Source of the DNA: Piezodorus guildinii
Lineage: Eukaryota; Arthropoda; Insecta; Hemiptera; Pentatomidae
Reading direction: 5' to 3'
DNA length: 64,000 nt
NCBI GenBank assembly: GCA_023052935.1
Contig: CM041293.1
Coordinates: 152,209,474 to 152,273,473 of the forward strand
The position numbers and the translations under genes were made by a program. The notes under the pieces are model-generated. The model had not been told where the DNA came from. It made no database searches and saw only the letters and a list, made by a program, of their open reading frames with translations. Position 1 is the stretch's first letter. Each line of letters opens with the position of its first letter. This document shows, in pieces, positions 12,105 through 24,580 of the stretch.

Positions 12105-12491
12105 AAACGTTTAAACCTACTAAGCAAAGTCATAATGATCTAACTGTCAATATATAAATCGTAGTAAAGCGAAATTTAAAATAATATCTTGATCCTATAA
12201 GCATAGAAATATGACATTTGAAAATTAAATTCATTTTAATAATAAAGATTTTAATTAACCACAATGTATATTTCATAACTAATTAAAACAATTGTTTTCT
12301 GTTTACTTTGGAGAGAAACTGAAGTTATTTCTGTGAAACAACTAAAAATCTTATTCCTAAATTTCCTTCATACGAATTGAACGTCCATAAAAAAATGTGC
12401 TATGACTACCACCAACTCATATAGCCTACAGTCACATTCAGACTACGATAACATACTTCAAGATAATATATCTCTACAGAGTGATGATGTT
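12105..12491. other. Interval without recognised gene
   Basis: AT-rich DNA between the SINE1 and the LINE insertion; nothing is seen. Confidence 0.5.
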
Positions 12492-12526
12492 TTACAATTC
12501 AATAAATAATAATAATAATAATAGGC

Positions 12527-13254
12527 TTAGCGAACCCGAAGGTTTGATGCCGATACCACCAAATTCCGCCTACACAGACTCGTCCAATGTTCACCATTCA
12601 AGCCCAAGCTCCCGAGATCAGCCTTAACGCAATCCTCCCATCTCCGCTTCGGCCTACCTTTCGGACGCCTACCAGTCGGATCAGCAAATACCAACTTTCT
12701 CAGAATCCGCTCGTCTTCGAGCCCAACAACTTTACTCGCCCATTTGAGTCTCCGCGATGCAATCAGCTCAATTATATTCACAGGATGCAAGTTCCGCAAT
12801 TCCGCGTTGTGCAACCTTCTAAACTCTCCAGTGGCCTCATCTCTCTTTGGACCAAATATTTTACGCAATACCTTATTTTCGAAAACCTTAAGCCGTTGTT
12901 CATCCTTCAAAGTAAGCGGCCACGTTTCACATCCGTAAAGAACCGTTGGAAGAATAATAGTTTTATAAATTCTAATCTTTAAGTTTTTAGATAGAAGCCG
13001 CGAACTAAGTAACTTAGCAACTGAATAATAACACGCATTTTTCACCTTTAACCGGGACTTTATTTCTTCCTGGATTTCATTTTTTCTAGTTATAATTGAA
13101 CCTAAATACTTGAATTTCTCTACGTGTTCAAAAGTATGACCTGATACATCAATATCACCAAGATCGACACCGTTTCTGCTACTAATCATATACTTCGTCT
13201 TATCGGTATTTAATTCGAGTCCTATTTCTTTACCGGTTTTTATTAACACACTTG
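12527..13254 (-). pseudogene. LINE reverse transcriptase, C-terminal portion
   Basis: This frame encodes the RT thumb and C-terminal region after the YADD motif, starting at the KTGKEIGLELNTDK region and ending with NLVVSASNLRVR. It matches residues of the copy at 28534-29748 with only scattered differences. It would be continuous with the frame at 14551-14735 if the mariner were absent. The GRPKRRWEDCVKADL motif near the C terminus is usual for insect LINE ORF2 proteins. There is no start and no endonuclease, so it is not functional. Confidence 0.85.
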
Positions 13255-13256
13255 TA

Positions 13257-14548
13257 TCGGGCTGATGCGAAATTAATGCAGGTTTCCTCTATTGCAATAT
13301 CTTAATTCCAATTGTGTAAACAAAGCTAATCCTAACATTGATCATTATTATACCAAAACAAACCTTATCTAATACCCTCTCTTTCACCATGAATTTGTTT
13401 AGTAAAATCGTTTTGTTCAGTGTGTTCAAAGGTCTTGAATCGAAAATGTCAAAGTGCGATTTTCGTCAAATTTATTTTTACGAATTTAAATTAGGGCGCA
13501 GCGCTGCGCAAACGGCTCGTAATATTAATGAAGTGTGGGGTCAGGGGGCTATTAATGAGTGCACGGTGCAGCGTTGGTTCCAGAAGTTTCGCAGAGGAGA
13601 TTTCGACCTCGAAGACAAGGAAGGTCGGGGCCGTCATCTTGCTCTGGACAACGACCAGCTGAGGTCAAAAGTGGAAGAAGACCCAACCAAAACCACACGA
13701 GAAATGGCGGCGGAACTCGGTGTGAACCAATCCACAGTTGTACGCCACTTGGAAGCAATTGGTAAGGTAAAAAAGTTGGTCAAGTGGGTGCCACACCAAT
13801 TAAACGACCACCAAAAAAATCGCCGCTTTGAAATCTGCTCCATGCTTGTGACACGCAATAAAAATGATCCATTTCTCGATCGCATTGTGACGTGCGATGA
13901 AAAATGGATCTTATACGACAACAGAAGGCGTTCTAGCCAATGGCTGGGCAAAGATGAACAACCAAAACCTTTCCCGAAGCCCAACCTGCACCCAAAAAAG
14001 GTTATGGTCACAGTTTGGTGGTATAATGCTGGTGTTATTCACTACAGCTTTCTCAATCGAGGTGAGACTATAACTGCTGACAAGTACTGTCAAGAAATTG
14101 ACACCATGAATCAAAAATTGCAACGTCTTTGCCCAGCATTGATGAATCGGAAGGGGCCGATCCTGCTCCACGATAACGCCAGACCACAAGTTGCACAACC
14201 AACGCTTCGACGACTGCACGAGTTGGGCTACGAAGTTCTCCAACATCCGCCTTATTCACCTGACCTCTCTCCTACAGACTTCCACTTTTTCAGGCATCTG
14301 GACAACTTTTTGAGGGAGAAAAATTTTCAAAACTAGGACGACATTGAAAATTCTTTTCGTGAAAATTCTTTCATCGAGTCCAGGGATTCGGATTTTTTTT
14401 CTGGTGGAATAAGAAAGCTTGTTGAACGTTGGCAAAAGTGCATTGATTCAGATGGAAATTATTTTGATTAAATATATATGGTTAAAGTAAAGATATGGCG
14501 TATTTACAATACCTACTAAAAACCTGCATTAATTTTGCATCAACCCAA
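13257..14548 (+). mobile_element. Near-complete cecropia-type mariner
   Basis: The element is 1292 bp, flanked by duplicated TA at 13255-13256 and 14549-14550. Terminal inverted repeats of about 29 bp (left TCGGGCTGATGCGAAATTAA, right complement TTGGGTTGATGCAAAATTAA) differ at three positions. The target is the RT gene of the LINE copy 1; the same site is empty in LINE copy 2 at 29019-29020, which proves the insertion. It is the longest of three related copies in the window. Confidence 0.95.
13446..14336 (+). pseudogene. Mariner transposase, C-terminally truncated
   Basis: A cut-and-paste transposase of the Tc1/mariner superfamily, cecropia subfamily (Hsmar1-like). I prefer the start MSKCDFRQ at 13446 to the upstream ATG at 13338, because family members begin there. 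Visible parts: N-terminal helix-turn-helix pair (residues about 1-110), the WVPHQL linker motif, and a DD34D catalytic triad with the Asp residues in TCDEKW, LLHDNARP and LSPTDFHF. A TAG at 14334-14336 ends the frame about 43 codons early. Downstream, the C terminus is further disturbed by a small duplication near 14360-14375. The deleted copies retain the normal C terminus. All three catalytic residues remain, but loss of the C terminus probably inactivates the protein. Confidence 0.9.
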
Positions 14549-14550
14549 TA

Positions 14551-14735
14551 TTTAGTTGTATGGTTTCCGTGTCTTCACCTAGCAGTACCAGATCATCGGC
14601 ATACCCCAATGCCGGAATCTTAACACCCATATTTAAGCCTTTCTCGGTACACATCACCTTTTCTATGACATATTCTAAAGCTATATTAAATAACACAGGT
14701 GAAAGGGAGTCACCCTGTTTCAAACCCGAATTTTC
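14551..14735 (-). pseudogene. LINE reverse transcriptase, palm fragment
   Basis: This encodes RT motif B (KQGDSLSPVLFNIAL) and the YADD catalytic box (ALGYADDLVLLG), then is cut by the mariner end at TA. It is the 5' part of the frame continued at 12527-13254. Truncation at the 5' side removes motif A and everything upstream. Confidence 0.85.
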
Positions 14736-14778
14736 CGAATTTCATACCCGAATTTACCGAATCTTACAATTCAATAAA

Positions 14779-15117
14779 ACAATAATAAAATTTTTAAAAA
14801 AAACATACATTCTCAACATAATCTACTTTAACGAACATAATCTTCTTTCCAACAAAATTCCAGAGCAGATTGAGAATAAAAAAAAAAAAAAATTGTATGT
14901 CTTTCGGCAGTCCCTACGACTGCCTAAATAATATATTTTTTTAAAATCTGAAATAATAACATTATTACATAACATAAATCACGTCATTATGAGTGCATTA
15001 TTTTGTAGATAAAAGAATTATTTTAAACCAGTTTTTGCAACCAAATTTATTTATATTTTTAAATTGAGTTAGTCATGAAAAGACGTTTAAGAATTTAGTT
15101 AAATTTTGATGAAAACA
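14779..15117. other. Interval without recognised gene
   Basis: AT-rich with a short A run near 14880; nothing is recognised. Confidence 0.5.
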
Positions 15118-15494
15118 CGTATTTTTGATAAAATAATCTAATAATATAAATAATTATCTACCACAATCACTTAAGATTATGCCCTCTTCGTTTTTCTACA
15201 TACCTTTCCAACGGTATATTATATATACATCGTTATTACTGTTCTTGTATTTGAATATGATTGCCCGTGTTTAATCAAAGCTAATAAGAAAATTTTTTTT
15301 TTTAGTGTTTAATGTTCGAAATTTTGTAGACTTACCACCTATACACTCAGACTTTTTTGCGCGACTTGGTAACTTGAACTCAGGGGACCCTAAAAAGTGT
15401 ATTTCCGTAGAAAATTGAAATTCGAAAATTTACAAGATCGCAATACTTTCCTTTCCTTTATATTTAATATATAGGTAAGTTGAAGTAAAAATTG
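15118..15494 (+). mobile_element. Family A repeat, internally deleted fragment
   Basis: The CCTTTCCAACGGTATATT landmark is followed, after a large internal deletion, by the CTCAGGGGACCCTAAAA landmark and the 3' end TATATAGGTAAGTTGAAGT. The 5' box is missing. Confidence 0.65.
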
Positions 15495-16265
15495 GTTAGA
15501 TAGATTTTTAAAACCAACAAAATAAGTATTAAAATAAGTATTAAAATAAGTATTCTAATTCATTAAATTTTAATATTTTATTTTTCGTAAAAAGTCAGTC
15601 AATCAAGAAATAGTGGTTTTCAGAAAAAAGTTACTTTTTATCCCACCTTTTGAAAATCATTTACACTAGGCAAATCACCTATCTAATTTTCACAACACAA
15701 ATAAAATTGAATTAGGCCACCGTAAGTTAAATCTTAACCCAAACTCCGTTCACATTTGGTAATATTGAAAATCCCTTTGTGCGTTTTACATTGTTTAACT
15801 TCCCAATTTAACATAATGCAGACTGTGCGAAACCTTAAAAACGGCAGGGGTGAGATTAAAAAGTTTAGATCCCAAAAAAGAGCTTCTATAACTTCTAATA
15901 AATTCCCATGATCATTTATAACATTATATTTCAATTTGGAGGGGCTGTAAAGGTGCGAATACAATTTTAAATCGTTTAAGTTTAAGAAGGCCGTTATTCA
16001 ATTAATAAAGATACGTGATTTTCTTTTATTACTGTGCTCTATTTCATTCATCCCTAACTTTAAATTCCGAGTGATGGATTCTTTATTCATATATGGTTAT
16101 TGGATTGCGGTACAAACTTAAAATTTTAACTATTCTGTATGCTTTGCTTAACAAATTAATGTTTCTTTTTTTTTTTTTTTTTGTTATAAAGAAATAATTA
16201 TTGGCTCTAGTATTAAATATTGTAAAAGTTAGGAGTGCCGTTATTGAAGTATCCTTCCACATAGG
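15495..16265. other. Interval without recognised gene
   Basis: A short direct reiteration of AAAATAAGTATT lies at 15520-15560. Otherwise unassigned. Confidence 0.45.
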
Positions 16266-16465
16266 AATATTGTGCCAACGTTTCAGCCTACACTTGATTG
16301 ACAGATCAAGTCTTCTTATATCGAGTGTTTCAATGGCAGCACATCCTATAAACTTCTTGCTTTTATTCTTTCCTTTTTTTTAATTTATCTACTCACTATT
16401 ACTATTGTTCATTATGAAACAAATTGTAATATATCGCAATAAATAAATATTTATATTTTTTTTTT
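16266..16465 (+). repeat. Penelope-type motif and repeat E tail
   Basis: On the minus strand at about 16274-16312 the sequence reads CTTGATCTGTCAATCAAG then TGTAGGCTGAAACGTTGGC, a hairpin followed by a GAAACGTT box like those near other Penelope-type ends here. On the plus strand at 16415-16465 a CAAATTGTAATATATCGCAATAAA end matches repeat E at 42175 and 47270. Whether these are one element is unclear. Confidence 0.4.
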
Positions 16466-16744
16466 TAAATGTATCCACAAATTTAATTATCAAAAAATTA
16501 ATGAATTTAATTAAAATAAACAAATAAGTTTCGAAAATAACTCTTTTTTGGCCGGCTGAACATGTTTATTTCTTTAATTAATGAGGTCTTAGAAAGGTTA
16601 AATTTTTTAATGCCTTCGACCAAGTCTGGCACTAATGACTGCTATAAAAAAATCCATAAAATTCCGCCTTCCTGCATACTTTATCTAATTATCCAGTAAT
16701 ACCGATCTCATCGACTCTTAAAGATAATCCCAAATAAGTTTACA

Positions 16745-17480
16745 TTCATCCTTTTTTACTCAGTCTGCTGGTGCTACTCAAGGCAGTATCCTGTGACCCA
16801 TTCTTTATACAGCTGACATCCCAACCCATCCTGACACCTTACTTTCTACCTCTGCTGATTGCACTTGTGTGTTGTCCGTTAAAAACGACCAGAGACCTTG
16901 AGATATGGTTCCATGATTGGAGAATTAAAATCAATTCCAAGAAATCCACCAGATTACCTTTACTCTTCGTGGTAAGAGTAAGCCTATGATATCCTACACT
17001 ACAATGTCCTTTAATAATATTTTACATGTCCCAGTTGAACAGATCCCCTATCTAGGACTCCCGCTAGACAAACATCCTACATGGAATCCGCAGAAAATAC
17101 TGAAACGAATAGAAACTGTTCGCTGTTTACAGTTACTTAAACATTTACTGAAAAGACGCTCTAACCTTCTAATTAACTACAAAAGGCTCATCCTTTTGGC
17201 CATCATAAGGCCTATTTCGACCTGTAGAGTTGAGCTTTGGGGCTCTACTAAACCATAAAATACTTCCTGTATCCAAATCATACAATCCTTGATGCTCTTT
17301 ACTTTGAAAATAATATATTCGTCCAAAAAGGCTTTAATGTTCCATTTATTGCTGCTTTAGCCCGAACTAGTAACCATTCCTTTCATAAAAAACTTCACTT
17401 CTACTCTAACCTACTAGTTTTAATCCTTGCTTCCCATTCAATTTCTGATAATCCTCCAACGAGTCTGAAAGGAAGACGAC
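16745..17480 (+). pseudogene. Jockey-like LINE reverse transcriptase remnant
   Basis: Several frames carry pieces of a Jockey-clade RT. Around 16775-16900 there is a YTADIPTHPDTLLST segment with a damaged ADD box and VLSVKND. At 16995-17258 comes the thumb region, YLGLPLDKHPTWNPQKIL through VELWGSTKP. Near 17380-17470 is the C-terminal tail with NPP and SLKGRRHRDLL. At least two frameshifts and stops separate these parts. The 5' half is absent. It shares its 3' end with the fragment at 3445-3610 and is followed directly by a family A copy. Confidence 0.75.
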
Positions 17481-17553
17481 ATCGAGACCTTCTTGTTTAG
17501 ATTACTTTCTGGGGAGCAGCGAACGGGTGTCATGTATTTCATTATATAGTATA

Positions 17554-18441
17554 TTTTACTTTCACTTACCTATATATGAAATATATAGTAAGGAAAAGTA
17601 TTGCGATAGTGAAAATTTTCCAATTCCAGTTTTCAACGTAAATAGATGTTTTAGTTGAGTAAATACATGAGTCCAAAATACAAAGTCCCGCAACAAGGTC
17701 TGTGTGTGTGTAGTTACCTCCGGACAAAAACGAAAAGTCCTATAAGACTGAAATTTCATATTTAAAACAACTATAATCCCGAATAATCTTTTTTATCAAA
17801 ATCAGCTGACCGGAAGATCGACTTTATACTATGCATTTTGCATCTTTTTACGATTTTCTCAAAAATAGCTTAAACGATTTTGATTTAATTCACCATATCG
17901 ATGTAAAATTTAATAGGCTTTAATGTGGTGTAGGTTTCATTCTGATAGGAGTAGTATGACAGGACTTAAATGGCGATATTTCAAAATGTCTTCCTCTAAA
18001 GAACCCTTAATTTTGTAGTTATCATAAAATTTGCCATATCATGTTGTTGGGATTGCTAAAAAACGTGTAAATATATAAGTTGAACGAATTCGATATCCAA
18101 CTAAAGGAGAAAACTGCAAAAATATTTTTTTACTGCAATTTTTTATTTTTGAACATAAGAACAGTAATATAGATGTATAATATACCGTTTGAAAGCTAAA
18201 GATTTTAGAAAAAATATATCTCATAGACAAGCTTTTTAAAAGTTAATGAAAAGCCGATAAAACTAACTGATTATTTTAGATAATTAGATTTTTTTATAAA
18301 ACACCTGTTTCTAAATTAATTAAATTTAATTAATTCATTAATAGTTTCTCTCATTTTTATCTCAAACTGTATTTGAAAATTCCTTAATCGATTTTAAAAA
18401 CGAAGGTAAGTGAAAACCGTGTGTTTCCCGCACCAGATTTT
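17554..18441 (-). mobile_element. Family A repeat, full-length copy
   Basis: The 3' end is at the left (TTTTACTTTCACTTACC) and the 5' box at the right (AAGGTAAGTGAAAACC, then CCCGCACCAGATTT). All internal landmarks are present in reverse order. Length is about 885 bp. Small frames inside it are repeat sequence. Confidence 0.8.
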
Positions 18442-20963
18442 TTTTTTATTGTATTTCAAATACAGTTGTAAATTCCTATTAATAAATTGTTTCCGTTCTA
18501 TTTCTAAAACAAAAGTTATGCCAATACAAGGAACATCTTAAGAGTAATTCAGCAGAGATAAAGACAGTTCCCATCCCCTTGCACTTGCGAACCCCCTGAA
18601 ATAGGGTCACTCAAACAAAGTCTCGACTAAGACCATTGTGAGGGAAGAGGAGACTTGCATTGTGCCGGGACTTGATGTATGAAAACTGCATTAGTGGCCC
18701 GGTTAGCTTTGGCATAAATAACTGTAATAGAGGAAGGGCGAGACAAAAGGAGTGGCCGGATCCCATTTACATTTCCGTCCCTCCTCGGCCACTGCCTCCG
18801 CGATATATATTTTGGGGCGTCCTGTAATAACAGTAAACTACTTCCTCGCTGTCTTAGGGTGCTAGCCCTGTTCTGCGTCACTCATTTTCGAGTCTTTGAA
18901 AGCACGAGATTTTATTTTTATTTTGTTTAACTATCAAATGGTTAATATTTCTAAATGAATTACTAGAAAACAAAATTACAACCCATCTCCCAGTTTCCAC
19001 CAACAAACTTCTAATCCCAAAGAAAATAAATTTAGTAGAATTGTTGGGGCCACTAGACAACTAAGAAATACACATATTGAATGTTCTTTAACACCATCTA
19101 AGATGTGTTAAACAATTATTTGCAAGTCAAAAAGAACATTACTAAATATTTAAATGAAAAATCTATGATCATGAAAATTATTTGCAACAAAGATCCCATT
19201 TTTGTTCAATAAAAAAAGTAGTTTTTTATAACTGGGGTAGCAAAGTATGAAGAGTTGGTCGTTAGGTTTTGGTTTATTTGTGTGTGCTTTTGTTTTGTTA
19301 AACAAATTTATTTTATAGTATTTGCATTCTTCATATTTTATTTTAGCAGCCTGTGTAAAGTTACAAATAAAAATTGTATTATTATGGAAAATATCTATAA
19401 TTATTTAATTTTAACCAAATTTTAATTTTTAATTAGTATCTGACTATTACTAAATTATTTTAGTGATTTTTTAGGAACCATAAGCATAGATTAATTAGTG
19501 ATAGACTCTATTTGTCAAGAGTTCTTCCCTAAAAAGCTGCAAAATTAAGAGTCAGTCAACCAATAATAGTGTTATAGTTATATACTTGGTCAATGAGTCG
19601 GGTTATTAATAGTATTCAGTGAATGAGTGTTGCTATTTATAAATGTTTTATAAATATATATATTATTTTACATTTTACATAAGCATAGTACACTAATTAT
19701 AAAATATCTAATCAGTATATATAAAAATATTAATATTTTATGTATTTTTTTATCTAGTTTGTTATTCTAAACTATTATAAGAAGCTTTTTGTTTGTGTTT
19801 TTACTCTAAGATATTGAAGTTCTAATTTATTATTTCTGAAATATTATTCTGATATGATTTGTCGCAGAATAAATAAAAAAGATTATTATTATTATTTTAT
19901 GTGAGCTGCAGATGCCATTTAAATGCCGAGAAAAGCGGTACTAATCCAAATATGTGTAGGCGAGCCAAACAATAAAAAACTAAAACAATTTATAAATATA
20001 AAAATAAAACAAAACGAACTGAAAGTGACTTTTTAATCTATTTCTTTTTTTTTTTCTCTTTTATAAGCTCAGTGCTGATTAATTCTTCAAAATTTCTCGC
20101 TCATACAACATCAATAAATTCCAACAACGATTCTAAAAATAATTATCGGAGTAATGGCGTCATAATTACATTATGATCTCCATTGTTGAAAAACGCTTTT
20201 TATGCCTCAAAATGCAAACTCTTATCTTCTTAACAAATTAGAAAGAAAGAGCTTGCTCTAATGTTTGTCTACGTTTCAAATTTAAAAAAAATAAATAAAA
20301 TGGTACATCCATCTTGAAAATAACTCTGCTCAATTAACAGAAAATTAGTGTGAATAAATAATTAAAGAGAACGGATGATAAGAAAATAAATGATTAAAAC
20401 AAAAAGATGATTTCCACAAAATACATGCTAAATTAGAGAAGGATTATGGATATTTTAATGACCATGATTATAATCTGTAATTTATTCGTCTAATTTACAA
20501 AGGAAGAGCAGAGAGCTTCTCAATTTTAATTATGAACCTTAGCAGGGTTAAAGGGAAACTGTTCCTTATCAATTAACTTGATAAAACATTTCAATTCAAT
20601 GCTACTTCTTCTAAATAAGAAGAGTATTTTCGGGCAACAAGAATTAATTCCTTTAGGAATGTGAAACAAAACCTTGATCTACCGAAAAAAAAAAAAAAAT
20701 TAAAAACCACTGTCATAAAATAAAACGTTAATTACGTTTTATCTTAAAAAAATGTAGTTGGAAAGTATGATTAAACCAATATTCGTCATTCGGCCATTCA
20801 TCATTTCTTATTAGTGGTAAATGAATGTACGTATTTTCTTTCTTATTGATTATTTTATATTTTCACGATTTGTTTCTTTCTCCCTCTTTTAATATTCTTA
20901 TCTTTTTCAGTTATATACCTTCACATATAATTGTTAGTTTAGTAATATATTACTTGAAAAAAA
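18442..20963. other. Long interval without recognised gene
   Basis: Positions 18540-18890 are clearly GC-richer than their surroundings, appear only once in the window, and have no convincing coding frame. The rest is AT-rich. A short (TTA)n run sits near 19885-19900 and a poly-A run at about 20684-20699. Confidence 0.5.
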
Positions 20964-21392
20964 AATCTAGGGAGGCCAAAACACGACTTTCACTTACCTC
21001 CATTTTTAAAATCGATTAAAGAATTTTCAAATACAGCAAGAGATAAAAATGAGTGAAACCATTAAATAATTAATTAAGATAATATTTTTTCAAAAATCTT
21101 TAGCTTTCCAACGGTATATCACACATGTATAATACTGTTCTTATGTTCAAAAACATAAAATTTCATAAAAAAATATATTATTTCAGTTTTTTTTCCTTTA
21201 GTTGGGTATCGAATTCATTCAATTTATATATTTAGCCGTTCTTAATCAATGGCATTAAGATGATATGGTTAATCTTTTGGAATGTACAAGATTAAAAGTA
21301 GTTTAGAGGAAGAAAATTTAAAATATCGGCATTTAAGCCCTGTCAGGCTATTTTAATCAGAATGAAACCTACATGACGTTAAAGCCTAACCA
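20964..21392 (+). mobile_element. Family A repeat, 3'-truncated copy
   Basis: It starts at a damaged TCTAGGGAGGCC box, followed by ACTTTCACTTACCTCC, and ends after the CCCTGTCAGGC and ACCTACATGACG landmarks. Sequence to the right is unrelated and begins with a hammerhead-like box remnant on the minus strand. Confidence 0.75.
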
Positions 21393-21422
21393 CGTTGCAG
21401 GTCTTCATCAGAGTTATAAACA
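21393..21422 (-). ncRNA. Degenerate hammerhead-like box
   Basis: On the minus strand the sequence reads CTGATGAAGACCTGCAACGT. It looks like a CUGAUGA box whose stem II return strand and GAA have been lost. This is a relic only. Confidence 0.3.
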
Positions 21423-21425
21423 TAA

Positions 21426-22470
21426 CAAGAACGAATGTTGGTATTTGTGCTACGACGAAGTTAAGGTGAGTTTGGTTCATGCTGTTGTTTGCTCCGTGTT
21501 TTTTTGTTAATCATATTGAATATTAATTAGTTGAGAGTAAAATGAATAAGAGGGATAAGATAGTTTAGGTGGTAGTAAAAATACATTAATTATCTAAAGT
21601 TTCAAACCACGTTTCTGGCCGCTACCCAAACAATATCATCCTTGTTCAACGTGAGTTGAAACGTTAGATAATACATATTTTTTTCTCAATTTTATAATTT
21701 CGTTGGACTGCCTTCATTCCTTAAGTCAAAAACACTTTCACGTTTACTAATCATTAAAATGTCCTTTAAACCCTTTGTGGTTGCCTTTGCAAAGCTTAGA
21801 AACAAGAGGCTTAATATTATAACCTCATGATCAGAAATGAAAACCAGAGCCACTACCAGGGTGAGATTTATCATGAACGTCGGTAGAGGAATATTGATAG
21901 CCATTGAAAAGCAGTGATGGGCCGGGCTGAGTGACGACTGAGCGGGACAGCTCTAAGTAAATAAGTGTCACCGAGGGCGGGAACAAAGACACTCATTGGG
22001 CAGCCGGCCAGTGCCCACTGTACATAGCTCTGCTCTCCATGTTATGTTCCTGTTAATTGTCCCGCCAGGCCTTCCGCCATTGTAAACGACCAACGTTTTT
22101 GGAATCCGTTCAATATTTTTAGTCGGTAGTCGTTAACCACTAACCGTACAAAACCCCGTCGATAAGCATGTTCCAGAAAATCGTCATTAGAAGCACTTAA
22201 GAAAAATATAAATAGAAGCAAAGCTGTTGAACATATACAAAATTTATGACAACAATTTGAACAACTTTGAATTATAACTTGGAATCCTCATAAAAGAATG
22301 AAGTGACAAAAAACTGCTCGCCGTTTTCGGTTCTATCAAATCTTACCTGACAGACGCTGAAATATTCTACGGCCATAAAATGGCCTATATTCAATTATTG
22401 AATATATGGAAGCAGGAAAATATGTTCAAATACGAAAAATCTTAATCTGAGCACTGTTTTTAAGAAACGC
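21426..22470. other. Interval with a GC-richer single-copy patch
   Basis: Positions 21890-22150 are rich in GGGC and CCGCC strings, unlike the AT-rich flanks, and appear single-copy. No coding frame with homology was found. Confidence 0.45.
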
Positions 22471-22474
22471 TGCA

Positions 22475-23150
22475 GCGTCTCCGACAGGTATGCCGAGTTG
22501 AAGTGGCTCAAACCAGTTTCTCACCGACAGTATTCCGCAGTTTTAATACCCAAAGTCCATCCTACATTCTTGACCTACTTATCCTTTGTTCATCGGTACA
22601 TTCGTTTAACACAAGATCCTAACCCACTAACCTCTATTTTCCTTCTCATCGAGCATCATCCTTTAGTTTACGTGACACCTCACTTTGGAATTCCATACCT
22701 ACCTCTATACGCAAAGCATCTTCTTCAACCTCATTTAAAAACAAATTATTCCATTATCTCCTCAGTAATAAATCTTCCGCATAATTGTATACAAAATTAA
22801 GAATAATAGTAATATTTCAAGTTAACAAAAACTTTTCTTTCTATGATTTTATGATGTTAGTGTGAGGTACAATTACGGTATCTCTGCATGCACACGTGTT
22901 TAGTATTATATAGTCATACATGAATGTACTTTGTCTTTGTATTTACTACTGTATAAATAATGCAAGTAGTAGTCGTATATAGTTCAAAAAGTGTTATTTA
23001 CTTTTTTTTATAAATACTATAAGTATAATCTTAAGTTTGTTTTTTATGCCAGACATAATACTCATTTTTTGTACTTTATTGTTATTCTTAGGGGACAAAA
23101 GGTCCCAGAATAAAATTTATTTTTCTTTCTTTCTTTCAAGTACTGTTTTG
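22475..23150 (+). mobile_element. CR1-like LINE, 3' end
   Basis: One frame at 22585-22760 reads SVHSFNTRS, then SFSLRDTSLWNSIPTSIRKA and SFKNKLFHYLLS, the usual C-terminal signature of CR1/L2-type ORF2 (an NTR motif, a WN.IP motif, and an F-K ending). The RT itself is missing. About 300 bp of 3' UTR follow, ending in a small hairpin (GGGACAAAAGGTCCC), GAATAAA and a TTTC-rich tail at about 23115-23140. The same element, inverted, lies at 49795-50526. The overlapping 100-codon frame is a shadow. Confidence 0.7.
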
Positions 23151-23456
23151 ACAAATATATTAATACTTTTAGAGTTATTACTATGCATAAAACTTAAAAA
23201 ATTTAATAACTTTTTTTGAATATTATCCAACTTTGAAATATGGTAATTTTGACACCATACTTATGTTTCAACGTTCACTAGAACCAAAGATATTCAATAA
23301 ATTATGTTTTTTGGGCATAAACTTTACAATTTTTTCAGGCAACACCTGGGAAGCGCAGGTCCCTAATATTTTGCAGAGTCTAATGTCTATTTTCACCTTT
23401 AAAAAAATTAATTTAAATCCGTGAGTCACATTTGGGATCCTTTCCTTGTAAATAGA

Positions 23457-24215
23457 AAAAATCTGGTGCGGGAAACACACGACTTTCACTTACCTCCATT
23501 TTTAAAATCAATTAAAGAATTCTCAAATACACCTAAAGTATGTGTTTTATTAAAAAATCTATTATATTTTTATATAAAATAATCAGTTAGTTTTATCGGC
23601 TTTTCATCACTCATTATTAACCTTTACAAACTCTTGTGTATTAGATAATAATTTTTTTCTAAAATCATTAGCTTTCCTATATTATAAGAGTATATTACTG
23701 TTGCCATGTTCAAAATAAAAAAATTGCATTAACAATTTTTTTTTTCAATTTTCTCCTTTAGTTGTTTTTTAAATTCGCACAACTTACATATTTAGCTGTT
23801 ATTTATCAATGCTAACAAGATAATTTGGTTATTTTTATAGAATCTACAAAATTTTACTTTAGAGGAATAAAATTTTAAAATATTGGGATTTTAGCCCTGT
23901 CAGACCATTTTAATCACAACGAAACCTACATGACGTTTAAGCCTATTATATTCTATTAAATTCTTCTGAATATAGCGAGTTTAGCCAAAATCGACGGAAC
24001 TGTTATCGAGAAAATCGAAAAAAGGTGCTAAATGCATGGTATAAAGTGTCTTTTCTGGTAAGCTCATTTAGATGAAAAAGGTCGGGCGTATATTTGTCTG
24101 AAATAAGAAATTTCAGTTTCATAGTTCACGGACAGACCTTTTTGCGGGACTTGGTTACTTGTATTCAGGGGACCCTAAAATGTGTATTTCCTGGAAAACT
24201 GGAATTCGAAATGAG
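23457..24215 (+). mobile_element. Family A repeat, 3'-truncated copy
   Basis: It starts at ATCTGGTGCGGGAAACACACG followed by the ACTTTCACTTACCTCC end, carries the internal landmarks in order, and breaks off after CTGGAAAACTGGAATTCGAA near 24210. The last 40 bp and the 3' terminal repeat are missing. Confidence 0.75.
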
Positions 24216-24427
24216 AATTTTCACCAATCAAAACTGTTAATTCACTACAAAAAAGAACGTTAGAAAGAAGTCTCGGGCTTAATATTTTTTTTACTAATAT
24301 CATTACTACAAAAAAAAAAAAAAAAAAAAAAGAACTCAAATGTGCCTCACGGATTGATATGAATATTTTCACTTACACAGTTGTTATTTGGGCAACTGCT
24401 AAACAATAAAATATTTTCGTATTTGTT

Positions 24428-24429
<2 letters not shown>

Positions 24430-24517
<88 letters not shown>

Positions 24518-24519
24518 AG

Positions 24520-24578
<59 letters not shown>

Positions 24579-24580
24579 AG

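Larger units (their letters stand above)
12507..14763 (-). mobile_element. 5'-truncated non-LTR retrotransposon, copy 1
   Basis: The insertion is flanked by a 15-bp duplication, TTACAATTCAATAAA, at 12492-12506 and 14764-14778. Read on the minus strand it starts with about 28 bp of filler (14736-14763), enters the RT gene at the GLKQGDSLSP motif, is interrupted by the mariner at 13257-14548, and ends in a (TAA)n tail. The same element in longer, uninterrupted form lies at 28530-29770. The heavy 5' truncation and target duplication are typical of target-primed reverse transcription. It was inserted before the mariner. Confidence 0.9.

Noticed and set aside
13552..13758. Minus-strand frame opposite the mariner transposase
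   Set aside because: It is a shadow of the transposase gene and recurs wherever the mariner occurs.
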